A DNA stretch of 64,000 nucleotides from Bosea beijingensis (GTDB lineage: Bacteria > Pseudomonadota > Alphaproteobacteria > Rhizobiales > Beijerinckiaceae): positions 3,075,366-3,139,365 of the forward strand of contig NZ_CP132359.1 in assembly GCF_030758975.1 (NCBI RefSeq), given 5' to 3'. The notes beneath the pieces are model-generated. The model was not told the origin of the DNA. It ran no database searches and saw only the letters and a list, made by a program, of their open reading frames with translations. Shown here piece by piece: positions 1 through 8,398 of this stretch (position 1 is its first letter; every line of letters begins with the position of its first letter). The position numbers and the translations under genes are program-made.

Positions 1-2826
1 AAGTATCACCGGCCGCGCGGCATTCTCTCGGCCGGGCCGGAGGAGCCCAACGCCCTCGTGGAGCTGCGCTCGGGCGCACGTCGCGAACCCAATACGCGGG
101 CCACGGTGGTCGAGCTGTTCGACGGGCTCGACGCTGCGAGCCAGAACCGCTGGCCCTCGCTCGCCTTCGACCTGCTCTCGATCAACGGTCTATTCTCGCC
201 GGCGCTCGTGGCGGGCTTCTACTACAAGACCTTCATGTGGCCGGCGGCTTTCTGGGAGAAGCTCTACGAGCCGATCATCCGCCGCGCTGCGGGGCTGGGT
301 CGTGCCGCCGGAGCCGAAGATCCCGACCATTACGAAAAGGCCTTCGCCTTCTGCGACCTGCTGGTGATCGGCGGCGGTCCTGCGGGGCTCGCCGCGGCGC
401 TGGCGGCAGGGCGCAGTGGTGCCCGCGTCATCCTCTGCGACGAGGATTTTCGCCTGGGCGGGCGGCTGCTTGCCGAAAAGCGCGAGATTGCCGGCAAGCC
501 GGCCAGCGAATGGCTGGCCTCGACGCTGGCCGAACTCGAAAGCATGCCCCAGGTGCGGATCATGTCCCGCACGACCGTCTTCGGGCTCTATGACCATGGC
601 ATCTATGGCGCGGTCGAGCGCGTCGGCGACCATCTGCCCGAGCCGGCAGCCCATGAGCCGCGCCAGCGCGGCTGGCGCATCTATGCCCAACGCGCGGTCC
701 TGGCCGCGGGCGCGCTGGAGCGGCCGATCGTCTTCCCCGGCAACGACACGCCCGGCGTCATGCTCGCCGGCGCGGCGCGCGCTTATGTCAATCGCTACGG
801 CGTTTTGCCGGGACGCGAGACTGTGCTGTTCACCGCCGGCGACGATGGCTGGGCGACCGCGCGCGACATCGCCGCTGCCGGCGGAAAGGTCGCGGCGATC
901 GTCGATAGCCGCGTGGATGGCGACCCTGCACGCAAGGCGCTGGCCGAGAAGCTCGGTGCGCGGCTGTTTGCGGGCGGCGTCATCGAGAATGCGCGCGGGG
1001 GCCGCCAGCTCAGGGGCGTCACCATCCGCGATGCTTCCGGTGGTACGACGGCGGTCGACTGCGACCTGCTGGCGGTCTCCAACGGCTGGAACCCGACCCT
1101 GCACCTGACTTCGCATCAGAACGGCAAGCCGGCTTGGGATGAGGCTCAGCAATGCTTCGTGCCGGGCGCCTTGCCGGCGGGTCTCTCCGTCGCCGGCAGC
1201 GCGGCCGGCCATTTCACCCTGGCACAGGCGCTGGACGATGGTGCAAGGCTTGGCCGGGAGGCTGCCATCGAAGCAGGGCTGTCCCCTGCCGGCGCAGAGC
1301 CCGTCCCGGCGACCGATCCCGAGGCGGCAGGGCTGCAGCCGGTCTGGCGCGTGAAGGGCGCGAAGGGCAAGGCCTTCGTCGATTACCAGAACGATGTGAC
1401 CGACAAGGATGTCGAGCTTGCGGCCCGCGAGGGTTTCCGTCCGGTCGAACATCTCAAGCGCTATACGACGCTCGGCATGGCGACCGACCAGGGCAAGACC
1501 TCGAATCTCGGCGGCCTCGCCATCATGGCCGAGCAGACGGGCAAGACGATCCCGCAGACGGGGACGACGACGTTCCGGCCGCCCTATACGCCGGTCGCGA
1601 TCGGCGCGCTCGCCGGCCATCACCGCGGCAAGGATTTCAAGCCGGTTCGCCTGGCGCCGACCCATGCCTGGTCGCGCGAGCAAGGCGCGGTCTTCGTCGA
1701 GACCGGCCAGTGGCTGCGGGCACAGTATTACCCGAGGCCCGGCGAGAATGACTGGCTGACGACGGTCAATCGCGAGGTCCTGGCCGTTCGCGCCGGCGTC
1801 GGCATCTGCGATGTCTCGACGCTGGGCAAGATCGACATCCAGGGCGCAGACGCGGCCGAATTCCTCGAGCGCGTCTATACAAACGGCTGGAAGGCCCTGC
1901 CGGTCGGCAAGGCGCGCTATGGCCTGATGCTGCGCGAGGACGGCTTCGTCATGGACGACGGCACGACCTCCCGCCTCGGCGAGCAGCATTTCCTGATGAC
2001 CACCACCACCGCCAATGCCGGCAAGGTGATGCAGCATCTGGAATTCTGCCATCAGGTGCTCTGGCCGGAGCTCGACGTGCGGATGGTCTCTGTTTCCGAG
2101 CAATGGGCGCAGGTTTCCATCGCCGGCCCGAAGGCCCGCGAGACACTGCGTGAAGTCGTGGATCCCGCACATGACATCTCGAACGAAGCCTTCCCCTACC
2201 TCGCGGCGCGAGCCATCACTGTCGGCGGCGGCATCCCGGCACGGCTGTTCCGGATCTCCTTCTCGGGCGAACTGGCCTATGAGCTGGCCGTTCCCGCGGA
2301 CTACGGCGACGCGATGGCGCGCGCGCTGATGCAGGCGGGCGAGCGCTTCAACATCACGCCCTACGGCACCGAGGCGCTCGGCGTGATGCGCATCGAGAAG
2401 GGCCATGTCGCCGGCAACGAGCTCAACGGCCAGACCACGGCGCGCGATCTCGGCCTCGGCAAGATGATGTCGACGAAGAAGGACTTCATAGGCCGCCTGA
2501 TGGCCGGCCGGCAGGCTCTGATCGAGAAGGACCGTCCGTCCTTCGTGGGGTTAAGGCCGGTCGACCCGACGCACCGCCTGCGCGCCGGTGCGCATTTCAT
2601 CGGCATCGGCAAGGCGCCGATCATGGAGAATGACGAAGGCTACATGACCTCGGTCGCCTATTCCCCGCACCTGAACCACTGGATGGGTCTTGGCCTGATC
2701 CGTGGCGGCGCCGGCCGCATCGGCGATCGCGTGCGCGCCTATGATCCCGTTCGCAACGGCGACGTGGTCGTCGAGATCTGCTCACCCGTCTTCGTCGATC
2801 CCGAAGGGAGCCATCTCCATGGCTGA
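1..2826 (+). CDS. soxA: Sarcosine oxidase, alpha subunit (5' end outside window)
   Basis: Large subunit of heterotetrameric sarcosine oxidase, which oxidatively demethylates sarcosine to glycine and passes the one-carbon unit to tetrahydrofolate. The frame is open from base 1, and the first visible residues (KYHRPRGILSAGPEEPN) are typical of the family a short way inside the N-terminus, so only a few dozen residues are missing. A dinucleotide-binding motif (VIGGGPAGLAAA) lies near residue 120 of the visible part. The second half is a GcvT/aminomethyltransferase-like folate domain that ends in the usual C-terminal barrel. The stop overlaps the soxG start by 8 bases, so the two are translationally coupled; soxB and soxD are presumably just upstream. 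Confidence 0.95.
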   Translation, partial: KYHRPRGILSAGPEEPNALVELRSGARREPNTRATVVELFDGLDAASQNRWPSLAFDLLSINGLFSPALVAGFYYKTFMWPAAFWEKLYEPIIRRAAGLGRAAGAEDPDHYEKAFAFCDLLVIGGGPAGLAAALAAGRSGARVILCDEDFRLGGRLLAEKREIAGKPASEWLASTLAELESMPQVRIMSRTTVFGLYDHGIYGAVERVGDHLPEPAAHEPRQRGWRIYAQRAVLAAGALERPIVFPGNDTPGVMLAGAARAYVNRYGVLPGRETVLFTAGDDGWATARDIAAAGGKVAAIVDSRVDGDPARKALAEKLGARLFAGGVIENARGGRQLRGVTIRDASGGTTAVDCDLLAVSNGWNPTLHLTSHQNGKPAWDEAQQCFVPGALPAGLSVAGSAAGHFTLAQALDDGARLGREAAIEAGLSPAGAEPVPATDPEAAGLQPVWRVKGAKGKAFVDYQNDVTDKDVELAAREGFRPVEHLKRYTTLGMATDQGKTSNLGGLAIMAEQTGKTIPQTGTTTFRPPYTPVAIGALAGHHRGKDFKPVRLAPTHAWSREQGAVFVETGQWLRAQYYPRPGENDWLTTVNREVLAVRAGVGICDVSTLGKIDIQGADAAEFLERVYTNGWKALPVGKARYGLMLREDGFVMDDGTTSRLGEQHFLMTTTTANAGKVMQHLEFCHQVLWPELDVRMVSVSEQWAQVSIAGPKARETLREVVDPAHDISNEAFPYLAARAITVGGGIPARLFRISFSGELAYELAVPADYGDAMARALMQAGERFNITPYGTEALGVMRIEKGHVAGNELNGQTTARDLGLGKMMSTKKDFIGRLMAGRQALIEKDRPSFVGLRPVDPTHRLRAGAHFIGIGKAPIMENDEGYMTSVAYSPHLNHWMGLGLIRGGAGRIGDRVRAYDPVRNGDVVVEICSPVFVDPEGSHLHG

Positions 2827-3439
2827 GACCGCGACCTCATGGGGGCCACGCGGCGCCTGGGCCGGCATCGCGCAGCCGGGTTCGTTCGGCGCGCAAGGTG
2901 AGACCGGCGTCGTCGCGACCCTGCTCGACAGCTTCGGCCTCGCGACCGTGATCGCGGCACCGGATGGCTCGGCGGCATTGTCGCGAACCTTTGAAGCGAG
3001 ACTGGGCCTCGCCCTGCCGGCAACGCCGCGAATCGCCCGGGGTCCGGCTCACGACATCATCTGGGCCGGCCCAGATCAGTGGTTGCTTCGGGCCATCTCG
3101 CGCGATGGCTTTGCCGGGCTTCTCGATGAACTCTCTGCCCATGCCGCCGTGAGTGACCAGAGCGACGCGCGCGCCGCACTCAGGCTGGCGGGGCCGCGGG
3201 TTCGCGACGTGCTGGCCAAGGGCGTGATGCTCGATCTGCATCCCGCTGCCTTTGCCGTGGGTGACGTGGCGCTGACCAATGTCGCCTATGTCGGCATCCA
3301 TCTCTGGCGGCTGGAGGACACCTCCGAAGGGCCGGCTTTCGAGATCACGGTCCCGCGCAGCATGGCGGGAAGCTTCTGGTCCTGGTTCGTCGCCTCGGCG
3401 AGCGAATTCGGCTGTCGCGTGGCATCGGGCCGAGGTTGA
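2819..3439 (+). CDS. soxG: Sarcosine oxidase, gamma subunit
   Basis: A 206-residue subunit of the sarcosine oxidase complex, placed directly after soxA as in the usual soxBDAG order. The ATG at 2819 lies inside the soxA 3' end, and the protein then starts [14 protein letters not shown]. The open frame runs further upstream, but that part only reads through soxA in another frame. The sequence has the family pattern of a GcvT-like fold, with the conserved stretch around GPDQWLL and a C-terminal segment on ending secretion of the folate-binding lobe. It has no catalytic site of its own; the role is structural. Confidence 0.9.
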   Translation: MAETATSWGPRGAWAGIAQPGSFGAQGETGVVATLLDSFGLATVIAAPDGSAALSRTFEARLGLALPATPRIARGPAHDIIWAGPDQWLLRAISRDGFAGLLDELSAHAAVSDQSDARAALRLAGPRVRDVLAKGVMLDLHPAAFAVGDVALTNVAYVGIHLWRLEDTSEGPAFEITVPRSMAGSFWSWFVASASEFGCRVASGRG

Positions 3440-3521
3440 CGGCGGCGCACGCGCGCTGCCGATCCATCTGCCCTCCCGCTACTGCTTCTGTCAGGGACCC
3501 GCTCCGGCGGGCCGATCGTCC

Positions 3522-4385
3522 ATGTCCAACGCTCCGCTGATCCTGGCCCTGTCCTGCCCGGACCGCCCCGGCATCGTCGCCGCCGTATCGACACTGCTCG
3601 CCGAGGCAGGCTGCAACATCCGCGATGCCCAGCAATTCGACGACAGCGAAACCGGGCAGTTCTTCATGCGTGTCGTCTTCGACCGCCTGGACGGGACCCG
3701 CAGCGCTGCCGAGATCCGCGGCCTCGTCGACGAGATGGCATTGCGCTTCAAGATGACGGTCTCGCTTCGTGACGCCACCGCCCGGAAGCGTGTCTTGCTG
3801 CTGGTCTCGAAGTTCGACCATTGCCTCGCCGATCTGATCTACCGCTGGCGCATCGGCGAACTGGCGATGGACATCAGCGGCATCGTCTCCAATCATGGCC
3901 GTGAGCACATCGCCTCGACCGATCTCGGCGACCTGCCTTTTCATCATATGCCGATCAACCGGCAGACCAAGATGGAGCAGGAGGCCGAACTCTGGCGCCT
4001 GATCCAGGAGACGCAGACCGATTTCGTCGTGCTTGCGCGCTACATGCAGGTCCTGTCCGACGCTCTCTCGGCCAAGCTCTCGGGGCGCTGCATCAACATT
4101 CACCATTCCTTCCTGCCCGGCTTCAAGGGCGCCAAGCCCTATCATCAGGCCCACGAACGTGGCGTCAAACTGATCGGGGCGACAGCGCATTACGTGACAT
4201 CGGATCTCGACGAGGGGCCGATCATCGAGCAGGACGTCGAACGCATTTCCCACCGCGACACACCCGATGACCTCGTCCGCAAGGGCCGCGATATCGAACG
4301 GCGAGTACTGGCCCGCGCGGTACGTTATCACCTCGAAGATCGGGTGCTGCTCAACGGCAAGAAGGCCGTCGTCTTCACCGACTGA
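3522..4385 (+). CDS. purU: Formyltetrahydrofolate deformylase
   Basis: Hydrolyses 10-formyl-THF to formate and THF, so recharging the folate pool used by sarcosine oxidase. The 287-residue protein has an N-terminal ACT domain ([17 protein letters not shown]) and a C-terminal formyltransferase domain. The catalytic Asn-His-Asp set is visible in [20 protein letters not shown] and, later, in the [13 protein letters not shown] stretch. The ATG at 3522 is chosen because the ACT domain begins there; longer versions of the frame only read through soxG. The gene follows soxG after 82 bases on the same strand, a common arrangement in rhizobial one-carbon catabolic operons. Confidence 0.95.
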   Translation: MSNAPLILALSCPDRPGIVAAVSTLLAEAGCNIRDAQQFDDSETGQFFMRVVFDRLDGTRSAAEIRGLVDEMALRFKMTVSLRDATARKRVLLLVSKFDHCLADLIYRWRIGELAMDISGIVSNHGREHIASTDLGDLPFHHMPINRQTKMEQEAELWRLIQETQTDFVVLARYMQVLSDALSAKLSGRCINIHHSFLPGFKGAKPYHQAHERGVKLIGATAHYVTSDLDEGPIIEQDVERISHRDTPDDLVRKGRDIERRVLARAVRYHLEDRVLLNGKKAVVFTD

Positions 4386-4646
4386 TCAAAGTTGACGTCA
4401 TCATCGCTACCGCCTCGATGGATAGCAGGCATCCCCAGGCAGAGAACTGGTCAAGACCCATGCGCAAGGCGCCTGTCTTGCTTCTTTTTTGTCGGCTTTG
4501 CTTCTTGAAGCGCCGAGCCGGAATCCCGTCATCCCTTAGCAGCTTGAACAATCACCTCGACCTTTCTTTCGCTCGCGTCGCGAGGTGACACCGGCGTCGG
4601 TGGATATCGCATCATGCCGCCCTCGCCGACTGATCCACGATGATTG

Positions 4647-5099
4647 TTAGTGGACGGTTGGCCTCGACGACAGCGCGGGCGGCGTAGCTGGTCTGGTTTG
4701 CGCAGCCGCCCGTGCGGTCATGGCGGGGATGAAGACCTCCGGGGCGGGAGGCTTGTATTCGAGCGAACCATGCGGGCGCACGGTATTGAAGTGCTGCCGC
4801 CCGCTTTCGACGATGATCTTTGCCTCGGGGAGGCTGTAGAATATCTCGCCGCCGAGGAGTTCGTCGCGCAGCCGGGCGTTCTCGGCCTCAAGCTCCTTCA
4901 CCCGCTTCACCTGGTCTGACTTCAGGCTGCCGAACTCACGACGCCAGCGGCAGTAGTTTACCTCCGTCACGCCGATCGAGCGGATCGCGTCTGCAACAGA
5001 CTGCCACGGCGAGACCAGCACATCGACCTGGCGCAGCTTCGCGACGATCTCTGCGGGCTTGTGGCGCTTCTTTGGCGTCTCGGCCCTCCTGTCTGCCAA
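4647..5099 (-). pseudogene. IS3-family transposase remnant: OrfA joined to the OrfB tail
   Basis: Residues 1-78 are a typical IS3-family OrfA: a helix-turn-helix and leucine-zipper protein with the pattern EIVAKLRQVDVL, YCRWRREFG, KELEAENARLR. From about residue 79 the protein continues without a frame break into the C-terminal end of OrfB, the DDE integrase (GEIFYSLPEAKIIVES, NTVRPHGSL, YKPPAPEV). The integrase core with the catalytic DDE triad, around 200 residues, is gone. Both parent proteins carry an NAR-x-RDELL-like stretch at the join, so deletion through local similarity is likely. The element cannot be active. I could not identify its terminal inverted repeats with confidence. Confidence 0.8.
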
Positions 5100-5509
5100 A
5101 AGACATACTTCAGGATGGACCTATTCAACGGGGGTGAATCAGGCGTGAGCGCCATTGCGTGAAGGCGGACGCTAGGATTTTTCTTTGCGCTCGATCAGGC
5201 AAACGGCGTCGCGGCTCCGGCAGCGGCGCCGTTCTTGCGTGGTGGAAGGTTTCGCTTGAAATCGAGTCTTTCGGCCCAAGGTCGCATCATGTCTGACTGA
5301 AAGTCGGATTATGTGCGAGTAAGTCGCATCAATTACGGCTTACGAGATGAATGGCGCGCCCGAAAGGACACCTATTGCGTGCGTTGCAACCTTAATGCAA
5401 CCTATTCTTTTGATTGCGAGATTCCAGATCAGGGGTAGCGTTTCGGCTCTCACAGGAGCGGAACGGTCAGTTGATGCGACCGAAGGGTGAAGCGAGGTCG
5501 TGATCGAGG
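5100..5509. other. Non-coding stretch containing the island left boundary
   Basis: No convincing gene is present between the IS remnant and the first integrase. The segment holds the left copy of the 19-bp attachment repeat (5350-5368). To the right of it the DNA is visibly AT-richer than the chromosome, as expected just inside an integrated element. Confidence 0.6.
5350..5368. repeat. Left attachment site (attL core) of the genomic island
   Basis: The 19 bases AATGGCGCGCCCGAAAGGA occur here and again at 25038-25056, where they form the 3' end of an intact tRNA-Arg gene with its CCA and one flanking base pair. A tRNA 3'-end duplication in direct orientation, with a tyrosine integrase 140 bp away, is the normal footprint of site-specific integration. 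Confidence 0.85.
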
Positions 5510-6778
5510 ATGCCGCGTTTTGGACTGGTGCCGTTCACGAGATTGGGCGTGAAGGGCGGCACGTTCCGGTTCCGGCTCCAGCTTCCTGCCGATGTGTTCG
5601 AGGCTCTGGTCGCCGCCGGTACGGCGGGTGCAAGACGGACCGTGACCTTCTCGCTGAAGACGCGCGATCCAATGACGGCCAGAGGTCGAGCCCTGCGTGC
5701 TGCGGCGGATGTCGGCGACATGATCGTCGCCGTCCGAGCGGGGCTGAACATTCCCTGGCAGCTTGATCCGGCAGCGTATCAGCAGGATCGCGGTGCTGCA
5801 CTTCCTCTGCGATCGCAGCCCGCTGTCGTCTCCACGGAGACCGCGAAGTCGAAGAAGCTGATGACGCTTCGCCGCGTGTACGAGGAGGTCTATCTGCCGC
5901 GCCGCCAGGAGCGGAAGGGTGTGCCGCCGCGACGGCGATCCCGGCTCGACATGGAGAAGGCGATCACCCGCTTCGCGGCTTCGACCGGCGACATCGCGAT
6001 CGGCAGCATCACGAAGAAGATGGCCGAGCAGTTCGTCCGGTCGCTGAAGCTCGGCTCGGTCGCCACGGTCAAGAAGACCGTCACCTGCCTCTCGACGATC
6101 TGCAACGCGGCGGTCGCGGCCAGCCTGATCTCCAGCAACCCATTCCGGGGGCTCGGCCCGGATCGCACGGCGATCGTCGCGGCGCGCCGCAGCTACAGCC
6201 GGTTCGACCTCGACCAACTCGCCCGGTTCTTCCGACAGACGGAGACCGAGGACGGCGCGGTGCTGTGGCTGCCCCGACTGCTGCTTCTGACCGGGGCTCG
6301 CTTGGAGGAGATGGCCCAGCTTCGCGCCTCCTGGTTCGTCCGGCGCGACGGCGTCGAGGTGATCGACCTGCACGATGCGAGGGTGAAGAGCGCACACAAC
6401 AGGCGCTACATCCCACTGCACCGCGATCTTCTCGACCTCGGCATCCTCGATCTCGTGCAGCAATCGTCGGACCGGCTCTTCCCCGAACTCAAGTACCGGG
6501 CTTCGGCAGAGCGTTGGAGCGGGTCGATCAGCACGCGCCTCAACCGTGAGATCGACGCGGCGCTCGGCGCGGATCGGAGGCTGACGGTCCATTCGCTGCG
6601 CAAGACCTTCGAGCACGCTGCCTATGTGATCGGGGTCCCAAAACCCAGCATCAACGCGATCACCGGCCACAAGCCGGGCGACATCTCGGAAGAGCACTAT
6701 CTTCTGCTGAAGGACGACGTGCCGCTGTTGAAGCAGCACATCGACAGGCTGGAGTTCCCGTTCCTGCGTAAGCAGTGA
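5510..6778 (+). CDS. Tyrosine recombinase / integrase at the left end of the island
   Basis: A 422-residue site-specific recombinase. The N-terminal 60 residues have the short beta-rich pattern (GTFRFRLQLPADV, TFSLKTRDPMTA) seen in DUF6538-type phage and island integrases. A SAM-like core-binding domain follows at about 115-220. The catalytic set is complete: Arg264 (TGARLEE), His361 and Arg364 (HSLRKTF), His387 (GHKPG) and the nucleophile Tyr397 (EEHYLLL). An in-frame stop at 5501 limits the start to 5504 or later, and 5510 is the first ATG. It lies 140 bp inside the left attachment repeat and reads into the island, as expected for the enzyme that integrated it. Confidence 0.93.
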   Translation: MPRFGLVPFTRLGVKGGTFRFRLQLPADVFEALVAAGTAGARRTVTFSLKTRDPMTARGRALRAAADVGDMIVAVRAGLNIPWQLDPAAYQQDRGAALPLRSQPAVVSTETAKSKKLMTLRRVYEEVYLPRRQERKGVPPRRRSRLDMEKAITRFAASTGDIAIGSITKKMAEQFVRSLKLGSVATVKKTVTCLSTICNAAVAASLISSNPFRGLGPDRTAIVAARRSYSRFDLDQLARFFRQTETEDGAVLWLPRLLLLTGARLEEMAQLRASWFVRRDGVEVIDLHDARVKSAHNRRYIPLHRDLLDLGILDLVQQSSDRLFPELKYRASAERWSGSISTRLNREIDAALGADRRLTVHSLRKTFEHAAYVIGVPKPSINAITGHKPGDISEEHYLLLKDDVPLLKQHIDRLEFPFLRKQ

Positions 6779-6783
6779 GGGTC

Positions 6784-6801
6784 GCGCGAGGGGCGCTTTT
6801 T
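6784..6801 (+). terminator. Weak intrinsic terminator after the integrase
   Basis: A short GCGC stem around GAGGG is followed at once by five Ts, 5 bases after the integrase stop codon. The stem is only 4 bp, so it may be inefficient. Confidence 0.35.
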
Positions 6802-6886
6802 GACTGACTCCTGTGCGCGAGAGGGGTGGTCACCATGGCCTGCATGATGCCGACGCTCTGCCACATCGTGCTGGTAAGGAGGTCCC

Positions 6887-7297
6887 ATGCCGCGCAAGCG
6901 CCCTGGTCGTCCAAGCTCGATCGCCCGCTACCTGCTCGTCGAACGATGGCGCGGCAGCGTCGGCTCGCACTACGGGGGCTCTGCCAACGTCGAGCCTCAC
7001 TCGGCTCATCTGCACTTCCACGGCCAACTCGACGAGCCGCTGCGAGGCATCAGCGTTGCTCAGCTTCAGATCGGTTCCGATCCCGAGTGGGAGAGCAGCA
7101 CGCATGCTGGGATGCTCATCGGCATCAAGCCCGTCGTCCAGTTCGTGATCTCGGTGCCGCCGTTCCAGTTCGAGCGGCTCTGGCAACTGGCTCCCGCCTG
7201 CCGCTCGATCCATCTCGCCTTCACGGAGCCCTATCGCAACAGCGCGACCGTTAAGGGCTGGTACGCCTCGACCAATCTGCCCGACGAGGATGAGTAA
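6887..7297 (+). CDS. Hypothetical protein, 136 aa
   Basis: I do not recognise a family. A very strong ribosome-binding site (AAGGAGG, 4 bases before the ATG) supports translation and this start. The protein begins basic (MPRKRPGRPSS) and then becomes a mixed, soluble, beta-rich sequence with several aromatic residues (HLHFHGQLDE, FVISVPPFQFERLW, HLAFTEPYRNSATVKGWYAS). There is no signal peptide or membrane segment. It sits alone between the integrase and the serine recombinase, in the same direction as both, in the part of an island where accessory recombination proteins or small regulators often lie; no function can be assigned. Confidence 0.75.
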   Translation: MPRKRPGRPSSIARYLLVERWRGSVGSHYGGSANVEPHSAHLHFHGQLDEPLRGISVAQLQIGSDPEWESSTHAGMLIGIKPVVQFVISVPPFQFERLWQLAPACRSIHLAFTEPYRNSATVKGWYASTNLPDEDE

Positions 7298-7300
7298 AGC

Positions 7301-7410
7301 TCGTCTCACATGGTCAGGGCCTTCTGCGCCGTCTCAGAATCGTCTCACACAAATCGGTTGCCAGTTTGAGAATGCGTGAGAGGCTTAAGTCTTAAGTTCG
7401 TGTGAGACGA
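7301..7410. repeat. Cluster of GTCTCACA repeats, possible recombinase binding (res-like) site
   Basis: Within 110 bases just upstream of the serine recombinase the motif TCGTCTCACA appears at 7301-7310, as a variant at 7330-7337 (CGTCTCAG), and extended at 7340-7350. It is then perfectly inverted at 7400-7410 (GTGTGAGACGA), with a partial inverted copy at about 7375. The 7340-7350/7400-7410 pair is an 11-bp perfect inverted repeat. Two CTTAAG palindromes stand in tandem at 7384-7396. Such clustered, mixed-orientation repeats fit subsites of a resolvase, or an operator for the gene. Confidence 0.5.
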
Positions 7411-7417
7411 GGTGACG

Positions 7418-7996
7418 ATGGCAGGCATACTTGTAGGCGTAGCCCGGACAAGCACGTTTGAGCAGCAGGCCGGGCTTGAAGCCCAGGAGCGCGATCTGAA
7501 GGCGGCTGGTGCCGAGAAGGTGTTCAGCGAGCAGGTGTCCTCAGTTGGTAAGCGCGAGAAGCTGGAAGCGGCCATCGAGTTCTGCCGGGCAGGTGACACG
7601 CTGGTCGTCACCCGTGTTGACCGACTCTCTCGCGGCGTAGCCGATCTCCTGAGCATCATTGAACGTTTAGAGAAGAAGGGCGTCGCGCTTCGCATCTTGT
7701 CGTTCGGCGGAGGCACACTCGACACATCGAACGCCACTTCAAAGCTAATCCTGACCGTGCTTGCTGCCACGGCATCCTGGGAACGATCGGTCATGCTTGA
7801 GCGCCAGCTTGAAGGCATCGCCAAGGCCAAGGCTGCGGGCAAATACAAGGGCCGCGCGCCGACCGCCCGAAGGCAGGCCGACACGGTCCGCGCTCTCCAT
7901 GCCGAGGGAGCAAAGGTCGCCGAGATCGTCAGGCAGGTCGGGATCAGCCGGGCCAGCGTCTATCGATGCCTGGGCCAGAACGCCGCTGTCACGTAG
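7418..7996 (+). CDS. Serine recombinase (resolvase/invertase family)
   Basis: A 192-residue enzyme of the small serine recombinase class, which cuts and rejoins DNA through a serine-phosphate link. The catalytic serine is visible in the N-terminal GVARTSTFEQQ motif. The DRLSR pair of arginines follows in VVTRVDRLSRGVADLL, and helix E (LTVLAATASWERSVMLERQ) precedes a C-terminal helix-turn-helix (EGAKVAEIVRQVGISRASVYRCL). ATG 7418 is preferred over GTG 7412 because GAGG ends about 6 bases before it. The clustered repeats just upstream are its likely binding site. Role may be element resolution, inversion or regulation. Confidence 0.92.
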   Translation: MAGILVGVARTSTFEQQAGLEAQERDLKAAGAEKVFSEQVSSVGKREKLEAAIEFCRAGDTLVVTRVDRLSRGVADLLSIIERLEKKGVALRILSFGGGTLDTSNATSKLILTVLAATASWERSVMLERQLEGIAKAKAAGKYKGRAPTARRQADTVRALHAEGAKVAEIVRQVGISRASVYRCLGQNAAVT

Positions 7997-8339
7997 GCGA
8001 GTTCTGACCGCCAGTTCTGCGAGACCGTCGCCAGCAGAATCCCGGACGATCACGCCCACATCAGCAGCGTCGCGGAAACGACCGTTATTGCGAGGGGCGG
8101 GTTCGAGGACATAGCGCGGTCGGAAACAGATGGTTCCGACCACGCTCGCCGCCATCCTCGGGGATCGTCGCCAGCCCCGTATTTACAGGGAGTTGCGATG
8201 ACCGTTGGGAGAGCGTCGGGGAGAGGGTTTTTGGAACAGGGGGCGAGAGGGAGTGTGGGACGGGAGGGGATTTCGCCAGAGCGCTCGCTCATCGCGGGGC
8301 GAGACGCGGCAGCGAGCGCATAAATTTTTACAGAATCAA
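7997..8339. other. Intergenic region without a recognised gene
   Basis: About 340 bases between the serine recombinase and the promoter of the GTPase gene. Open frames here are short and run antisense or into the recombinase. A G-rich purine tract (about 8210-8275) stands out but has no obvious role, and I see no tRNA or clear terminator. Confidence 0.5.
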
Positions 8340-8368
8340 TTGACGATCGAGCATTGATGCCGCATATA
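8340..8368 (+). promoter_or_regulatory. Probable promoter of the HTH-GTPase gene
   Basis: TTGACG at 8340-8345 matches a -35 box. At 17 bases spacing, CATATA at 8363-8368 can serve as the -10 box. The -10 element lies exactly at the centre of the palindrome at 8346-8387, so a protein bound there would block transcription. Confidence 0.5.
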
Positions 8369-8387
8369 TGCAGCATCGATGCTCGAT
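8346..8387. promoter_or_regulatory. 42-bp near-perfect palindrome, probable operator
   Basis: Arms of 21 bases with only two mismatched pairs (8355/8378 and 8361/8372). The centre is GCATATATGC and the outer arms read ATCGAGCAT and ATGCTCGAT. It ends 11 bases before the ATG of a gene whose protein begins with a helix-turn-helix, and it overlaps the probable -10 box. Autorepression is the simplest reading. Confidence 0.75.
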
Positions 8388-8398
8388 GGAGATTGTCC

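Noticed and set aside
190..2406. Long minus-strand open frame opposite soxA (738 codons)
   Set aside because: Composition is arginine/histidine/glycine-rich without any domain, and soxA on the other strand is certain. It is the usual antisense shadow in GC-rich codon use.
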